This document shows, in pieces, positions 17,165 through 25,317 of a stretch of 64,000 bases of DNA. The stretch comes from Candidatus Leptovillus affinis (GTDB taxonomy: Bacteria > Chloroflexota > Anaerolineae > Promineifilales > Promineifilaceae), in the NCBI GenBank assembly GCA_016705235.1, contig JADIYP010000002.1:744001-808000 (forward strand), given 5' to 3'. Both the position numbers and the translations under genes were made by a program. Every line of letters starts with the position of its first letter. The first letter of the stretch is position 1. The notes under the pieces are model-generated. The model was not told the DNA's origin and made no database searches. It saw only the letters and a program-made list of their open reading frames with translations.

Positions 17165-18032
17165 GGGCGATTTCGGATTGCGGATTTCGGATTGCGGATT
17201 TTGGCTGGTTGGGGGGGGCGATTTCGTTGATGAGGAGACGGCCGTCTCCCGTCAAAAAGAACTCCACGCACAACACGCCTACCACGTCCAGCGCCTCCAA
17301 CACCGCCCGTGCCATCGCCACTGCCTCCTTTGCTACCGCCGGCGGCACGTCCGCAGGCGCGGTGGAAACGTCCAAAATGTGGTTGGCGTGGTCGTTGGCA
17401 ATCACGCCAAAATGGGCAAAGCTGCCATCCGCCCCGCGTGCCGCTACCACCGAAACCTCGCGCTCAAAGTCCACGAAGGCTTCGAGGATGGCGGGTTGCT
17501 GGCCGATGGCGTCCCAGTGACGATTGACAATTGACGATTGACGATTGACAATTTTTTCCTGTCCTTTGCCGTCATAGCCGGAGGTGGTGGTTTTGAGGAT
17601 GGCCGGTGCGCCAATCTCTTCCAAACCAACCAACAAACCCGCTAACGAACCAACCGCCACAAACGGCGCGACCGGCAGCCCATGCTGAACCATAAACTCC
17701 TTTTCGCGCAGGCGGTTTTGGGCGACGTGCAGGGCTTGCGGGCCGGGGTGGAGGGGGACGAATTGGGCGCAGGTAACGGCCGTTGCCCCCGGCACATTCT
17801 CAAATTCATACGTCACCACGTCCACGCTCTGCGCGAACCGCCGCACCGCGTCCAAATCGTCGTAAGCGGCGATAAATTCCCGGTCGGCAATCTGGCCGGT
17901 GGGCGATTGGCGGTCCGGCGAGAAGACGTGGACGCGGTAGCCCATCTGCCGGGCGGCCAGGGCCAGCATCCGGCCAAGCTGCCCGCTGCCGAGAATGCCG
18001 ATGGTGGCAGGAGGAAGGAGTGGTTTTTTCAT
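17109..18032 (-). CDS. purK: N5-carboxyaminoimidazole ribonucleotide synthase, C-terminus disrupted
   Basis: ATP-grasp enzyme carboxylating AIR with bicarbonate. The first 270 residues are good PurK: GILGSGQLGRMLALAARQMG, VVTYEFENVP, ILKTTTSGYDGKGQ, VDFEREVSVVAARG and VLCVEFFLTGDGRLLINEIAP. Normal PurK then continues with RPHNSGH and about 55 more residues; here these are replaced by a short heptamer array (17165-17205), after which the normal C-terminus (LYGKTEARPGRKMGHITTLA) is present in a different frame, 17164 down to the stop at 16982. A second array (17519-17552) adds in-frame residues near position 165. ATG 18032 overlaps the purE stop (ATGA). The rearrangement removes residues needed for activity unless it is a misassembly. 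Confidence 0.85.
   Translation of the reverse strand: MKKPLLPPATIGILGSGQLGRMLALAARQMGYRVHVFSPDRQSPTGQIADREFIAAYDDLDAVRRFAQSVDVVTYEFENVPGATAVTCAQFVPLHPGPQALHVAQNRLREKEFMVQHGLPVAPFVAVGSLAGLLVGLEEIGAPAILKTTTSGYDGKGQEKIVNRQSSIVNRHWDAIGQQPAILEAFVDFEREVSVVAARGADGSFAHFGVIANDHANHILDVSTAPADVPPAVAKEAVAMARAVLEALDVVGVLCVEFFLTGDGRLLINEIAPPNQPKSAIRNPQSEIAQLDGRSRPPSRRQTAPLR
17165..17205. repeat. AATCCGC/AATCCGA heptamer array in purK
   Basis: Five or so units of the 7-base word AATCCGC (minus strand, with one-base variants AATCCGA) replacing about 55 codons of purK. Adjacent to it is an eight-base C/G run (17211-17218), another potential error site. Confidence 0.85.
17519..17552. repeat. TGACGATTGACAATT heptamer array in purK
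   Basis: Units of TTGACGA/TTGACAA repeated about five times, in frame in purK, adding the residues VNRQSSIVNR after the ATP-grasp loop. Confidence 0.8.
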
Positions 18033-18523
18033 GTGGGTGGTAGGGTATCGTTGAGAACTTTGTCGGTTTGGGCCTGTCGGAAGGCTTCGAGTTTGGCGCG
18101 GTATTCGGGATATTTATTACCCAGGATGGCAATTGCCAGCAGCGCGGCGTTCTTCGCGCCCGCTTTGCCAATCGCCAATGTGCCGACGGGCACGCCGCCG
18201 GGCATCTGCACGATGGAGAGCAGCGAATCCAGGCCGTTGAGGGCGTGGCTTTGCACGGGCACGCCCAGCACCGGCAGCACCGTCTGCGCGGCGACCATGC
18301 CGGGCAGGTGGGCGGCCCCGCCGGCCCCGGCGATGATCACTTCGAGGTTGCGGGAAACGGCCGTGCCCGCATATTCCGCCATCCACGCCGGCGTCCGGTG
18401 CGCCGACACCACTTTCGCCTCATACGGCACGCCAAACTCCTCCAGTGTTTCCGTGGCGTACTTCATCGTTTCCCAATCCGACGTACTGCCCATAATCACG
18501 CCTATTAATGGCTCTTTGCTCAT
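18029..18523 (-). CDS. purE: N5-carboxyaminoimidazole ribonucleotide mutase
   Basis: A 164-residue class I PurE that isomerises N5-CAIR to CAIR. The signature IMGSTSDWETMKYATETLEE, the conserved VVSAHRTPAWM with its catalytic His, and GAGGAAHLPGMVAAQTVLPV are all present; the conserved VGTLAIGKAGAKNAALLAI is a standard C-terminal block. Normal length. Directly upstream of purK with a four-base overlap, as usual for this pair. Confidence 0.97.
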   Translation of the reverse strand: MSKEPLIGVIMGSTSDWETMKYATETLEEFGVPYEAKVVSAHRTPAWMAEYAGTAVSRNLEVIIAGAGGAAHLPGMVAAQTVLPVLGVPVQSHALNGLDSLLSIVQMPGGVPVGTLAIGKAGAKNAALLAIAILGNKYPEYRAKLEAFRQAQTDKVLNDTLPPT

Positions 18524-18572
18524 AGAGTGCCCTCGTTAAGAATTTATTTGGTTCCAGATAGTTATTGCATCG

Positions 18573-19976
18573 TCAATTAGATTCAAGTTCCCACCATAAC
18601 TGATCAGTTTTATAGGGCGCTAACACTGGTCCTAATATTTCAAGATGGGTGCCATCGCTGTTTACGATTCCTATAGAGGTAAATGAACTGTCATTACTTA
18701 GTGGCCCATTAGGATTAACATAAAATGCAATATAGTCTCCTCGTGGTGACCAATGGTGCAGAATCACGTAGTATCGAGAATCCTTGTCTATTGACAACAG
18801 GTCGGTAGGTGTTACCAGACAGTTGATGGCATCAGTGTTTAAGTCTAAATAACAAAGTCCGTTGTTGTTTGTTGCAGAATTCCAGTGGATAAAACTAACT
18901 TTATTGCCATCCGGTGACAGCATGAACTGCGCCACCTGGACATCTTGTTCTTCACGCCAGCGTGTAATCGCTTCTAAACAAATGTGATTGCCATCAGCTA
19001 CGTACAAAATGCAGGGAACTATTTCTGACCAAGGGCCGGTTGTGTATAAAAACTTGTATGGTGACACCGAAGCCCACTGCCCGAAGTTGATGTGATCATA
19101 CATTCTAAATGGTTCGCCTTCTGATGTATAAATAGCTAATCCATATTGGGCAGAACCACTGCCAGGCTCTTCTGGAAAGGTAACCTGTGAAACAGCTAGT
19201 AGAGCACCATCTTTGGTCCATGACGCGCTATAATGATTGCTGTAACGGCCGTTAAACAGATCTTGCAGCGCCACTTCTTTATCTTGCTCTTGATCAAGAA
19301 TAGCTATCCTCATGGGATTTCGATCTATTAGCGCAACGTGACGACCATTAGGGGACAAAACCGCATAGCGACCTGGAAATGGGGGTTGGTGTTGAGTAAC
19401 TTCTCCAGTTTTGGTGTTGATAAATTCTTGATATGGTTCCTGTAGAACCGTATGGGAGGTTTCTACTCTTGGGTGATCGAGTTGAATATAGAGCGTGTCT
19501 TCTCGCAGCAGCCATGAGTGCTCGATGCAACAATCGCCGACAGGAATAACAAATTGTTCTCCACTTACAACGTTATGGACAATAAGGGTATGTTCCCCAT
19601 CTTGAAGGCCTATAGTTTCAAACATGAGCATCGAACTGTTTTGGGGCTGGCTTAACCAGACTGGAACATCATAAATTGCAAAAGTTGTTGCGGTAGGCGT
19701 AGCAGTTATCCTCAGTGTTGGAGTAGGGACTGGTGTGCGAGTTGGCGCATGCGTGATGGTCGCGCGTGGGGTAGCTGAAGGTGTAGCAGTGAAAACCAAT
19801 GGCGAGGGCGTGACAGTCGGTTTTTGTCCAACGCTAACAACAGCAGTCCCATTGTTGTCGGCTAGAGGAGTGTTTGCAAGTGTATCGTCAAAAATAAGGG
19901 TATCTAAACTCGAATGACATGCTGTTAGTCCGAGGAGGACAAAAACCATTATCTTTAAGCATATTAATCTTTTCAT
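18573..19976 (-). CDS. Lipoprotein with TolB-like beta-propeller repeats
   Basis: A 467-residue exported lipoprotein. The signal peptide ends in the lipobox LTAC with C20, followed by a Thr/Pro-rich linker (about residues 55-105), then repeats of the type YAVLSPNGRHVALIDRNP, FMLSPDGNKVSFIHW and HHWSPRGDYIAFYVNP that match TolB/WD40-type propeller blades. Substrate unknown. Base composition is visibly more AT-rich than the flanking purine genes and only one ACGGCCGT copy is present, hinting at later arrival between purE and purC. The function is unrelated to purine synthesis as far as can be seen. Confidence 0.8.
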   Translation of the reverse strand: MKRLICLKIMVFVLLGLTACHSSLDTLIFDDTLANTPLADNNGTAVVSVGQKPTVTPSPLVFTATPSATPRATITHAPTRTPVPTPTLRITATPTATTFAIYDVPVWLSQPQNSSMLMFETIGLQDGEHTLIVHNVVSGEQFVIPVGDCCIEHSWLLREDTLYIQLDHPRVETSHTVLQEPYQEFINTKTGEVTQHQPPFPGRYAVLSPNGRHVALIDRNPMRIAILDQEQDKEVALQDLFNGRYSNHYSASWTKDGALLAVSQVTFPEEPGSGSAQYGLAIYTSEGEPFRMYDHINFGQWASVSPYKFLYTTGPWSEIVPCILYVADGNHICLEAITRWREEQDVQVAQFMLSPDGNKVSFIHWNSATNNNGLCYLDLNTDAINCLVTPTDLLSIDKDSRYYVILHHWSPRGDYIAFYVNPNGPLSNDSSFTSIGIVNSDGTHLEILGPVLAPYKTDQLWWELESN

Positions 19977-20026
19977 GCTGTTCCTACTCAGAGGTTGTGT
20001 AGAAAGGGTGAATACATCTAAATAAG

Positions 20027-20989
20027 CTATTTAAACATTGAATTAGATAAATTCTTCCTCATCCGTTTCAAAACCGGCCGTTCCCCCGGCACAAAACTCT
20101 CCCCCGTTAACTTCTCATACGCGGCAATGTAGCGCCCGGCCACCATCGCCACAAAATCATCCGGCATGGTCGGCGGCATTCCATCCCCACGATAGCCCTG
20201 CGCCGCGTACCATTTGCGCAGGAATTCCTTGTCGAAGTTTTCCGGTTCCGTCCCCGGCTTGTAGCTGCTGGCGAGCCAGTAGCGGCTGGAGTCGGGGGTG
20301 TGGATTTCGTCAATCAGGGCGAGACGGCCGTTTACCAACCCCATCTCGTACTTTGTGTCCACCAGAATCAGCCCGGCGGCGCGGGCAATGGCCTGGCCGC
20401 GCCCAAACAGCAGCAGCGCCACCCGCTCAATTTCTGACCACAGCTGAGGCGACACGCCAGCCACCTTGCCGCGGCTTAGTTCGTGGCGGGTAAGCTGCTC
20501 GTCGTGGCCGCCATCGGTAGCCTTCGTGGTTGGCGTAATGATAGGGCTGGGCAGTTGATCGTTCTTTTGCAGGCCGTCGGGCAGGGAAATGCCATACGGC
20601 CGTCTCTCCCCCTGCTCATACAAATACCACAACGACGTCTTTGTCACGCCGGTGATGTAGCCGCGCACGACAATTTCCACCGGCAGCGGCTGCGCTTCAT
20701 GGGCGATGGTTACGTTGGGGTCGGGCACGCTGATGAGGTGATTGGGCACAATGTCGGCCGTTTGGGCAAACCACCAGGCGCTGAGCTGATTGAGCACCTG
20801 TCCCTTGAATGGAATCAGCCCCAACACGCGGTCGAAGGCGCTGATGCGGTCGGTGGTGATGAGGGTGCGACGGCCGTTCTTCACATACACGTCCCGCACC
20901 TTGCCCTCATACTTCTCGCCCAGCTCCGGGAAATCCGTCTGGTCCAGGCATTCCGGTAGCGCATTTAAAATTTGCTCATGGGTTAACAT
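20027..20989 (-). CDS. purC: Phosphoribosylaminoimidazole-succinocarboxamide synthase
   Basis: A 320-residue SAICAR synthetase joining CAIR to aspartate. Family signature segments: KYEGKVRDVYVKNGRRTLIT at the N-terminus, SAFDRVLGLIPFKGQVLNQL, RGYITGVTKTSLW, LILVDTKYEMG and LIDEIHTPDSSRYW. The longer (about 300-residue) non-PurB-fused type. In the purine cluster, 87 bases after purL in transcription order. Confidence 0.96.
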   Translation of the reverse strand: MLTHEQILNALPECLDQTDFPELGEKYEGKVRDVYVKNGRRTLITTDRISAFDRVLGLIPFKGQVLNQLSAWWFAQTADIVPNHLISVPDPNVTIAHEAQPLPVEIVVRGYITGVTKTSLWYLYEQGERRPYGISLPDGLQKNDQLPSPIITPTTKATDGGHDEQLTRHELSRGKVAGVSPQLWSEIERVALLLFGRGQAIARAAGLILVDTKYEMGLVNGRLALIDEIHTPDSSRYWLASSYKPGTEPENFDKEFLRKWYAAQGYRGDGMPPTMPDDFVAMVAGRYIAAYEKLTGESFVPGERPVLKRMRKNLSNSMFK

Positions 20990-21003
20990 GGTTCATCCTT
21001 TTT

Positions 21004-21079
21004 CAACGCAAAGGTGCAAAGGGTGGAAGGTGCAAAGAAAAAATCTTTGCGCCTTGGCTTCTTTGCGCCTTTGCGTTAA
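21004..21079. repeat. AACGCAAAGG inverted word repeat
   Basis: Two arms built of CGCAAAGG and GTGCAAAGG words on the left and CTTTGCGCC and CCTTTGCGTT on the right make a long imperfect hairpin in the purC-purL spacer, running into the end of purL. The tail reaches the last codons of purL. Confidence 0.75.
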
Positions 21080-24000
21080 CAACTCTTCACCCCGTTCACA
21101 AATAACCCCAGCCCGCTCATCCCCCGCGCGCCGCGATGGTAGCCCGGATGCTGCCAGGGGAAAATGTGGTTTTCCGGGTGGGGCATCAAGCCCATCACAT
21201 TGCCCGCCGGGTTGCACAGCGCGGCGATGTTGGCCGCGGAGCCGTTCGGATTGAAGGGGTAGGGGATTGCGGATTGCGGATTGCGGATTGCGGATTGGTT
21301 GAGCAGGTTGGCGTAGTGGAGGGGGATGAGGTTTTGGGCTGTTAATTCGGCCAGGGTGGCGTCGTCTTGGACGGCCAGGCGGCCTTCGCCGTGGGCAACA
21401 GGACAGTAGATTGGCTCTGTGAGGCCCTGCGTGAAGAGGCTGGGGCTGGCCGAATTGGGTTCCAACATCACCCAGCGGCACTCAAAATGGCTCGACTGGT
21501 TGTATGTTAGCGTGACATTGCGGATTGCGGATTGTGGATTGCGGAACTGGGGCAGCAGGCCAGCTTTGACGAGGACCTGAAAGCCGTTGCAGATGCCCAG
21601 AACGGGACGGCCGTTTTCCGCAAACCGCCACATCTCCTCTTGCAGCCGGTGCTGCAAATCCACCGCCCACAACACGCCCGCGCCCAAATCGTCGCCATAC
21701 GAAAAGCCGCCAGCGATGACCAGCATGGCATAATCCAGCAAATTCCGCTCCCCGGCCAGCAGTTGGTTGATATGCACAATCTCCGGCCGGCCGCCCGCCA
21801 GTTCCACGGCCAGCGCCGCGTCGTGGTCGCGGTTCGTGCCGTTGGCGTGGAGGATTAGCACCTTCGGCGCTTTTTGATTGCGGATTGCGGATTGCGGATT
21901 GCGGATTGGGGAGGTTCCGAGATCCGCAATCCGCAATCCGCAATCGCCTCGCCATGCCTGCTCCAATTCCTGCACAGTGGCTTCCAAGATGGGGGTGGTG
22001 GCACGGCCGTTCACCCTTAACACCTCGCCGCCAATCACGCCCACGCACTCGTGGGGCGTCCCGGCCATCACCTCGCGAAACCGGTCGGCGTCTTCGGGAC
22101 GCACTTCCACAGCGAAGCGGCTCAGGCTCTCCGAAAATAGAATCGCCTCGTCGGACGAGTAGGCCCAATAGGGATCGCGCGGCGCGTGGCTGAGTTGAAT
22201 CTCCACGCCCAGGCCGCCTGCCAGACACATTTCGGCCAGGGTCACCGCCAGCCCGCCTTCAGCGCAGTCGTGGCACGCCTGCACCAGCCCGGCCTGCATG
22301 GCCTTGTGCAGCTTGCGGAAGGTATCCAGGGCGCCGCTTTTGGCCTTGGGCACGTTGTTGTGCTGCGGCTGAATCGCCCCACCAACCAGCCCAAAATGAC
22401 TGCCGCCCAACTCCGCTCCCGTCTCGCCGACGATAAAGAGAAAATCGCCGGCCCGTTTCAAATCCATCGTCACCGTCTTGGCTACGTCGGGCACAATGCC
22501 GAGGGCCGAGATGAGCAGCGTGCCGGGGATGGCGTGTTTCTGGCCGTCGCTGCCGGTGTATTCGTTGTTCAGGCTGTCTTTGCCGCTGATGAAAGGGGTC
22601 TGGTAGGCGACGGCCGCGTCAAAACAGCCCTGGGCACAGCGCACCAGACTGCCCAACCGGTCGGGCAGCAGCGGATTACCCCAGCAGAAATTGTCCAGAA
22701 TGGCCACCTGATCGGGGTCCGCGCCCACGGCCGTTACATTCCGCAGCGCCTCATCCACAGCCGCAAAGGCCATGTGGTACGGGTCGAGGTCGGTATAAGC
22801 CGGGCAGATGCCGTTGGCCAGAGCCGCGCCTTTGAGTGCGGCGTGCGGAGTGCGGAGTGCGGAATTTAACTCCACACTCCGCACGCCGCGTTCCGCACTC
22901 GCCGGGACAATGACGGCCGCGTCGCTCGGCCCGTGGTTGGCGTAACCGGTGAGAGGTTTCACGGCCGTTCCCCCCTGCACCTCATGGTCATACTTGCGAA
23001 TCACGTCCTCTTTGGAGCGGATGTCGGGATGGGCGAGCAGGCGCATAAGCGCCTCTTTGGGATTGCGGATTGCGGATTGCGGATTGCGGAGTGGGAGATT
23101 TCTGAAATCCGAAATCCGCAATCCGAAATCCGCAATTAATCTTCGCTGCGGGATGCCGTTGTGCAGAAAATCCATATCCAGTTCGCCGACGAGGGTTTTG
23201 CCGTAATGGATGTGCAGACGGCCGTCATCCCCAAACGTGCCCAACACCGTCGGTTCCACGTCCTGCCCGGCGCAAATTTCGGCCAGCCGGGCGAAATTGT
23301 CCGGCGGCACGGCCAGCACCATGCGCTCCTGCGCTTCGCTCAGCCAGATTTCCCACGGCCGTAACCCTGGATATTTCAGCTTCACGTCTTGAAGCTGGAC
23401 CGTCGCCCCCAGCTTTTCGCCCATCTCGCCCACCGCCGAGCTAAAGCCGCCCGCGCCGCAGTCGGTGATGGCCGTGTACAGCCCGGCATCGCGGGCGCGC
23501 AGCACCACTTCCTGCACCTGTTTTTCCATGATGGGGTGGCCGATTTGCACGGCCGTGCCGGCAATCTCACTCGTCGCCACGTCCATTTCCATGCTGGAAA
23601 AGGTCGCGCCGCGCAGCCCATCGCGCCCCGTCCGGCCGCCAATCGCCACAATCAGGTCGCCTGGCTGCGCCTCGGTGCGGTGCGAGCCGCGCGGCAAAAT
23701 GCCCAGGCAGCCGCAGTAGACCAGCGGATTGGCGGTGTAGCCGGGGTGGTAGTGGATGGAGCCGTTTACTGTGGGGATGCCCATTTTGTTGCCGTAATCT
23801 TCCACGCCGTGAATCACGCCGTCGGCGATGCGCGCCGGGTGCAGCACGTTGGTCGGCAGCTCGTCGTGGGGCAGATCGGGCGGGCCAAAGCAGAGCACGT
23901 CGGTGTTGGCAATGGGGCGGGCGCTGACGCCCAGTATATCGCGCACCACGCCCCCCACGCCCGTATTCGCCCCGCCAAACGGCTCCAGCGCCGAGGGGTG

Positions 24001-24942
24001 GTTGTGGGTTTCCACCTTAAACGCCAGATCGAACTGCTCGTCGAAGGCGATGATGCCCGCGTTGTCCACAAAGGCGGAGCGCACCCAGGGTTTGTTGATT
24101 TGCTCCGTGGCGGCGCGGATGTAGGTGTTGAGTAGGCCGTTGATGGTTTCGGCACGGCCGTCTGGCCCTGTGTACTCAATTTGCGCCTTAAAAGTTTTGT
24201 GGACACAGTGTTCGCTCCAGGTCTGGGCGATCATTTCCAGCTCCACATCGGTGGGATCGCGCTCTTCGGCGCGGTAATAGGCCTGGATGGCCTGCATTTC
24301 GGCCAAATCCAGCGCCAGCCGCCGCTCCTGGCTGATAGCCAGCAGCGCCGCCTCGTCGGCTTCGCGTAGCCAGATAGTCTCAACGGTCGCGTCGGCGGTC
24401 TGGTAGGCGAAAAACGGCGGGCTGATGGGCGCGTTGATGGCAAAACGCTGCACCACCGGATTGGCGAAAATTTCTGCCGCCAGCGCCTGGCAGGTTGCCT
24501 CGTCCAGATCGCCTTGCAGGTAAAAGCGCTGTCCGGTGGCTGCCCGCTCCAATCCAGCCACGCCCAGCAGGTGGGCGGCCTTCACCAGATTGTTGGCCGG
24601 CGGGTCGGTAACGCCGGGCAACGGTGTGGTTTCAATGGTGAATCGCCAATCGCCAATCGCCAATCGCCAATCGTCAATCGCCCATTCTTCCGTCACCGGA
24701 TCGGCCAGCAGATCGGCGGCGATTTGGGCGGCGTTGGCGGGGCTGAGACGGCCGTGCAAAAAATAGATGCGCCCGGCGTGGCAGTCGGTGAGTTGAGTAT
24801 AGCCAAGTTGGTGGGCGGCCTGGCGGTGGGCACGGCCGTTTGTACGGCCGTTTTCCAGGCGCGGGGTTACGTCGATGCGGAAGGTGGTGGGTGGTGGTGT
24901 GGGGGGAACGGCCGTGTCTATCGGGTCAATCTGCGCTGTCAT
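21076..24942 (-). CDS. purL: Phosphoribosylformylglycinamidine synthase, PurS-PurS-PurL-PurQ fusion
   Basis: A 1288-residue FGAM synthase. It opens with two PurS-like beta-alpha modules (about residues 20-90 and 110-185), then the PurL ATP-binding cores (TWSEHCVHKTFKAQIEYTG, VETHNHPSALEPFGGANTGV, GGRTGRDGLRGATFSS) and ends in a class I glutaminase with catalytic Cys in VLGICNGFQVLVKAGLLP and His-Glu in CPVAHGEGRL. In most bacteria these are separate genes. Six short tandem arrays lie in frame (24640-24680, 23059-23137, 22843-22893, 21878-21945, 21519-21545, 21264-21297) as extra linker peptides such as SAIRNPQ; the frame survives all of them. GAGGAG precedes the ATG. Confidence 0.95.
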   Translation of the reverse strand: MTAQIDPIDTAVPPTPPPTTFRIDVTPRLENGRTNGRAHRQAAHQLGYTQLTDCHAGRIYFLHGRLSPANAAQIAADLLADPVTEEWAIDDWRLAIGDWRFTIETTPLPGVTDPPANNLVKAAHLLGVAGLERAATGQRFYLQGDLDEATCQALAAEIFANPVVQRFAINAPISPPFFAYQTADATVETIWLREADEAALLAISQERRLALDLAEMQAIQAYYRAEERDPTDVELEMIAQTWSEHCVHKTFKAQIEYTGPDGRAETINGLLNTYIRAATEQINKPWVRSAFVDNAGIIAFDEQFDLAFKVETHNHPSALEPFGGANTGVGGVVRDILGVSARPIANTDVLCFGPPDLPHDELPTNVLHPARIADGVIHGVEDYGNKMGIPTVNGSIHYHPGYTANPLVYCGCLGILPRGSHRTEAQPGDLIVAIGGRTGRDGLRGATFSSMEMDVATSEIAGTAVQIGHPIMEKQVQEVVLRARDAGLYTAITDCGAGGFSSAVGEMGEKLGATVQLQDVKLKYPGLRPWEIWLSEAQERMVLAVPPDNFARLAEICAGQDVEPTVLGTFGDDGRLHIHYGKTLVGELDMDFLHNGIPQRRLIADFGLRISDFRNLPLRNPQSAIRNPKEALMRLLAHPDIRSKEDVIRKYDHEVQGGTAVKPLTGYANHGPSDAAVIVPASAERGVRSVELNSALRTPHAALKGAALANGICPAYTDLDPYHMAFAAVDEALRNVTAVGADPDQVAILDNFCWGNPLLPDRLGSLVRCAQGCFDAAVAYQTPFISGKDSLNNEYTGSDGQKHAIPGTLLISALGIVPDVAKTVTMDLKRAGDFLFIVGETGAELGGSHFGLVGGAIQPQHNNVPKAKSGALDTFRKLHKAMQAGLVQACHDCAEGGLAVTLAEMCLAGGLGVEIQLSHAPRDPYWAYSSDEAILFSESLSRFAVEVRPEDADRFREVMAGTPHECVGVIGGEVLRVNGRATTPILEATVQELEQAWRGDCGLRIADLGTSPIRNPQSAIRNQKAPKVLILHANGTNRDHDAALAVELAGGRPEIVHINQLLAGERNLLDYAMLVIAGGFSYGDDLGAGVLWAVDLQHRLQEEMWRFAENGRPVLGICNGFQVLVKAGLLPQFRNPQSAIRNVTLTYNQSSHFECRWVMLEPNSASPSLFTQGLTEPIYCPVAHGEGRLAVQDDATLAELTAQNLIPLHYANLLNQSAIRNPQSAIPYPFNPNGSAANIAALCNPAGNVMGLMPHPENHIFPWQHPGYHRGARGMSGLGLFVNGVKSC
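21264..21297. repeat. AATCCGC heptamer array in purL
   Basis: Four units of GATTGCG on the plus strand, encoding NQSAIRNPQSAI in frame near the purL C-terminus. Confidence 0.9.
21519..21545. repeat. AATCCGC heptamer array in purL
   Basis: Four units (GATTGCG, GATTGTG) encoding FRNPQSAIRNV inside the glutaminase domain of purL. Confidence 0.9.
21878..21945. repeat. Paired heptamer arrays (hairpin) in purL
   Basis: Five GATTGCG units, a spacer GGGAGGTTCCGAGATCC and the inverted words CCGCAATCCGCAAT, able to fold back; encodes DCGLRIADLGTSPIRNPQ, then SAIRNQK, in frame just before the glutaminase domain. Confidence 0.9.
22843..22893. repeat. GAGTGCG heptamer/inverted repeat in purL
   Basis: GAGTGCGGAGTGCGG and the inverse ACTCCGCACGCCGCG, in frame, encoding GVRSVELNSALRTPHAALKG. 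Forms a hairpin. Confidence 0.8.
23059..23137. repeat. Paired heptamer arrays (hairpin) in purL
   Basis: Four GATTGCG units, a spacer and then inverted AATCCGC/AATCCGA words; encodes LIADFGLRISDFRNLPL and RNPQSAIRNPK in frame between two purL domains. Confidence 0.9.
24640..24680. repeat. AATCGCC heptamer array in purL
   Basis: Five units of CAATCGC, encoding DDWRLAIGDWRF in frame in the linker between the two PurS modules. Confidence 0.85.
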
Positions 24943-25036
24943 CTGCTCTCCTCATTAGAAAGGACACAGACCGGGCATCCGCTTGCAGACCATCATCTGT
25001 AACAAGCTGCATCTTCCTGTGTCCCGTAAAGTCATC
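24943..25036 (-). promoter_or_regulatory. Structured purL leader candidate
   Basis: Read on the minus strand, 25024 to 24958 can fold as GGGACACAG paired with CTGTGTCC at the outside, GCTTG with CAAGC inside and AGA with TCT at the tip, ending just ahead of the GAGGAG ribosome-binding site of purL. I do not recognise a known riboswitch class. A purine-pathway leader is plausible, unproven. Confidence 0.4.
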
Positions 25037-25078
25037 CAAAATAAACTCCCGCTTCGTGTATGGACACTTGGCGGGAGT
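25037..25078 (-). terminator. Intrinsic terminator or attenuator upstream of purL
   Basis: On the minus strand ACTCCCGC (25078-25071) and GCGGGAGT (25052-25045) form an eight-pair stem with an inner GTGT-CCAT-ACAC stem, followed by TTATTTT. It either ends an upstream transcript (25240 to 25040, no known RNA family recognised) or attenuates purL. Confidence 0.6.
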
Positions 25079-25317
25079 AAAATTGATGTGCGATTGTCAG
25101 GCTGTTGGAAAAAAGGTGAGCGGTTGCTGCCTGTTCAGGTGCAGTCGGCTGCCGAATATCGGCGGTGGCATGAAAATAAGCCGGTTTAGGCCATTGGTTC
25201 TCAGGCTTTTGCGGGTTGATCCATCCATCATTTAATGATTGTACCGGAGTCATTCCAGCCATGCACCCGTTTTTTAGAGATTGGTGAAAGATGTCTAACG
25301 GCCGTGCCTCCTACTTG
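25079..25317. other. Intergenic, possible small RNA
   Basis: No credible protein gene. On the minus strand a TACAAT box (near 25240) could start a transcript of about 190 bases ending at the 25037-25078 terminator. The sequence is base-paired in places (ATCATTAAATGAT and GCCGATATTCGGC are hairpins), but I recognise no RNA family. Confidence 0.3.

Noticed and set aside
17209..17520. Plus-strand frames in purK and other pur genes
   Set aside because: Shadow frames of GC-rich minus-strand genes; no ribosome-binding sites or known domains.
25090..25232. Resemblance to a c-di-GMP-I riboswitch
   Set aside because: On the minus strand CCGCAAAAGCC and GGCCTAAACC recall two conserved segments, but the GGCAAACC segment, the stem order and the tetraloop are missing.
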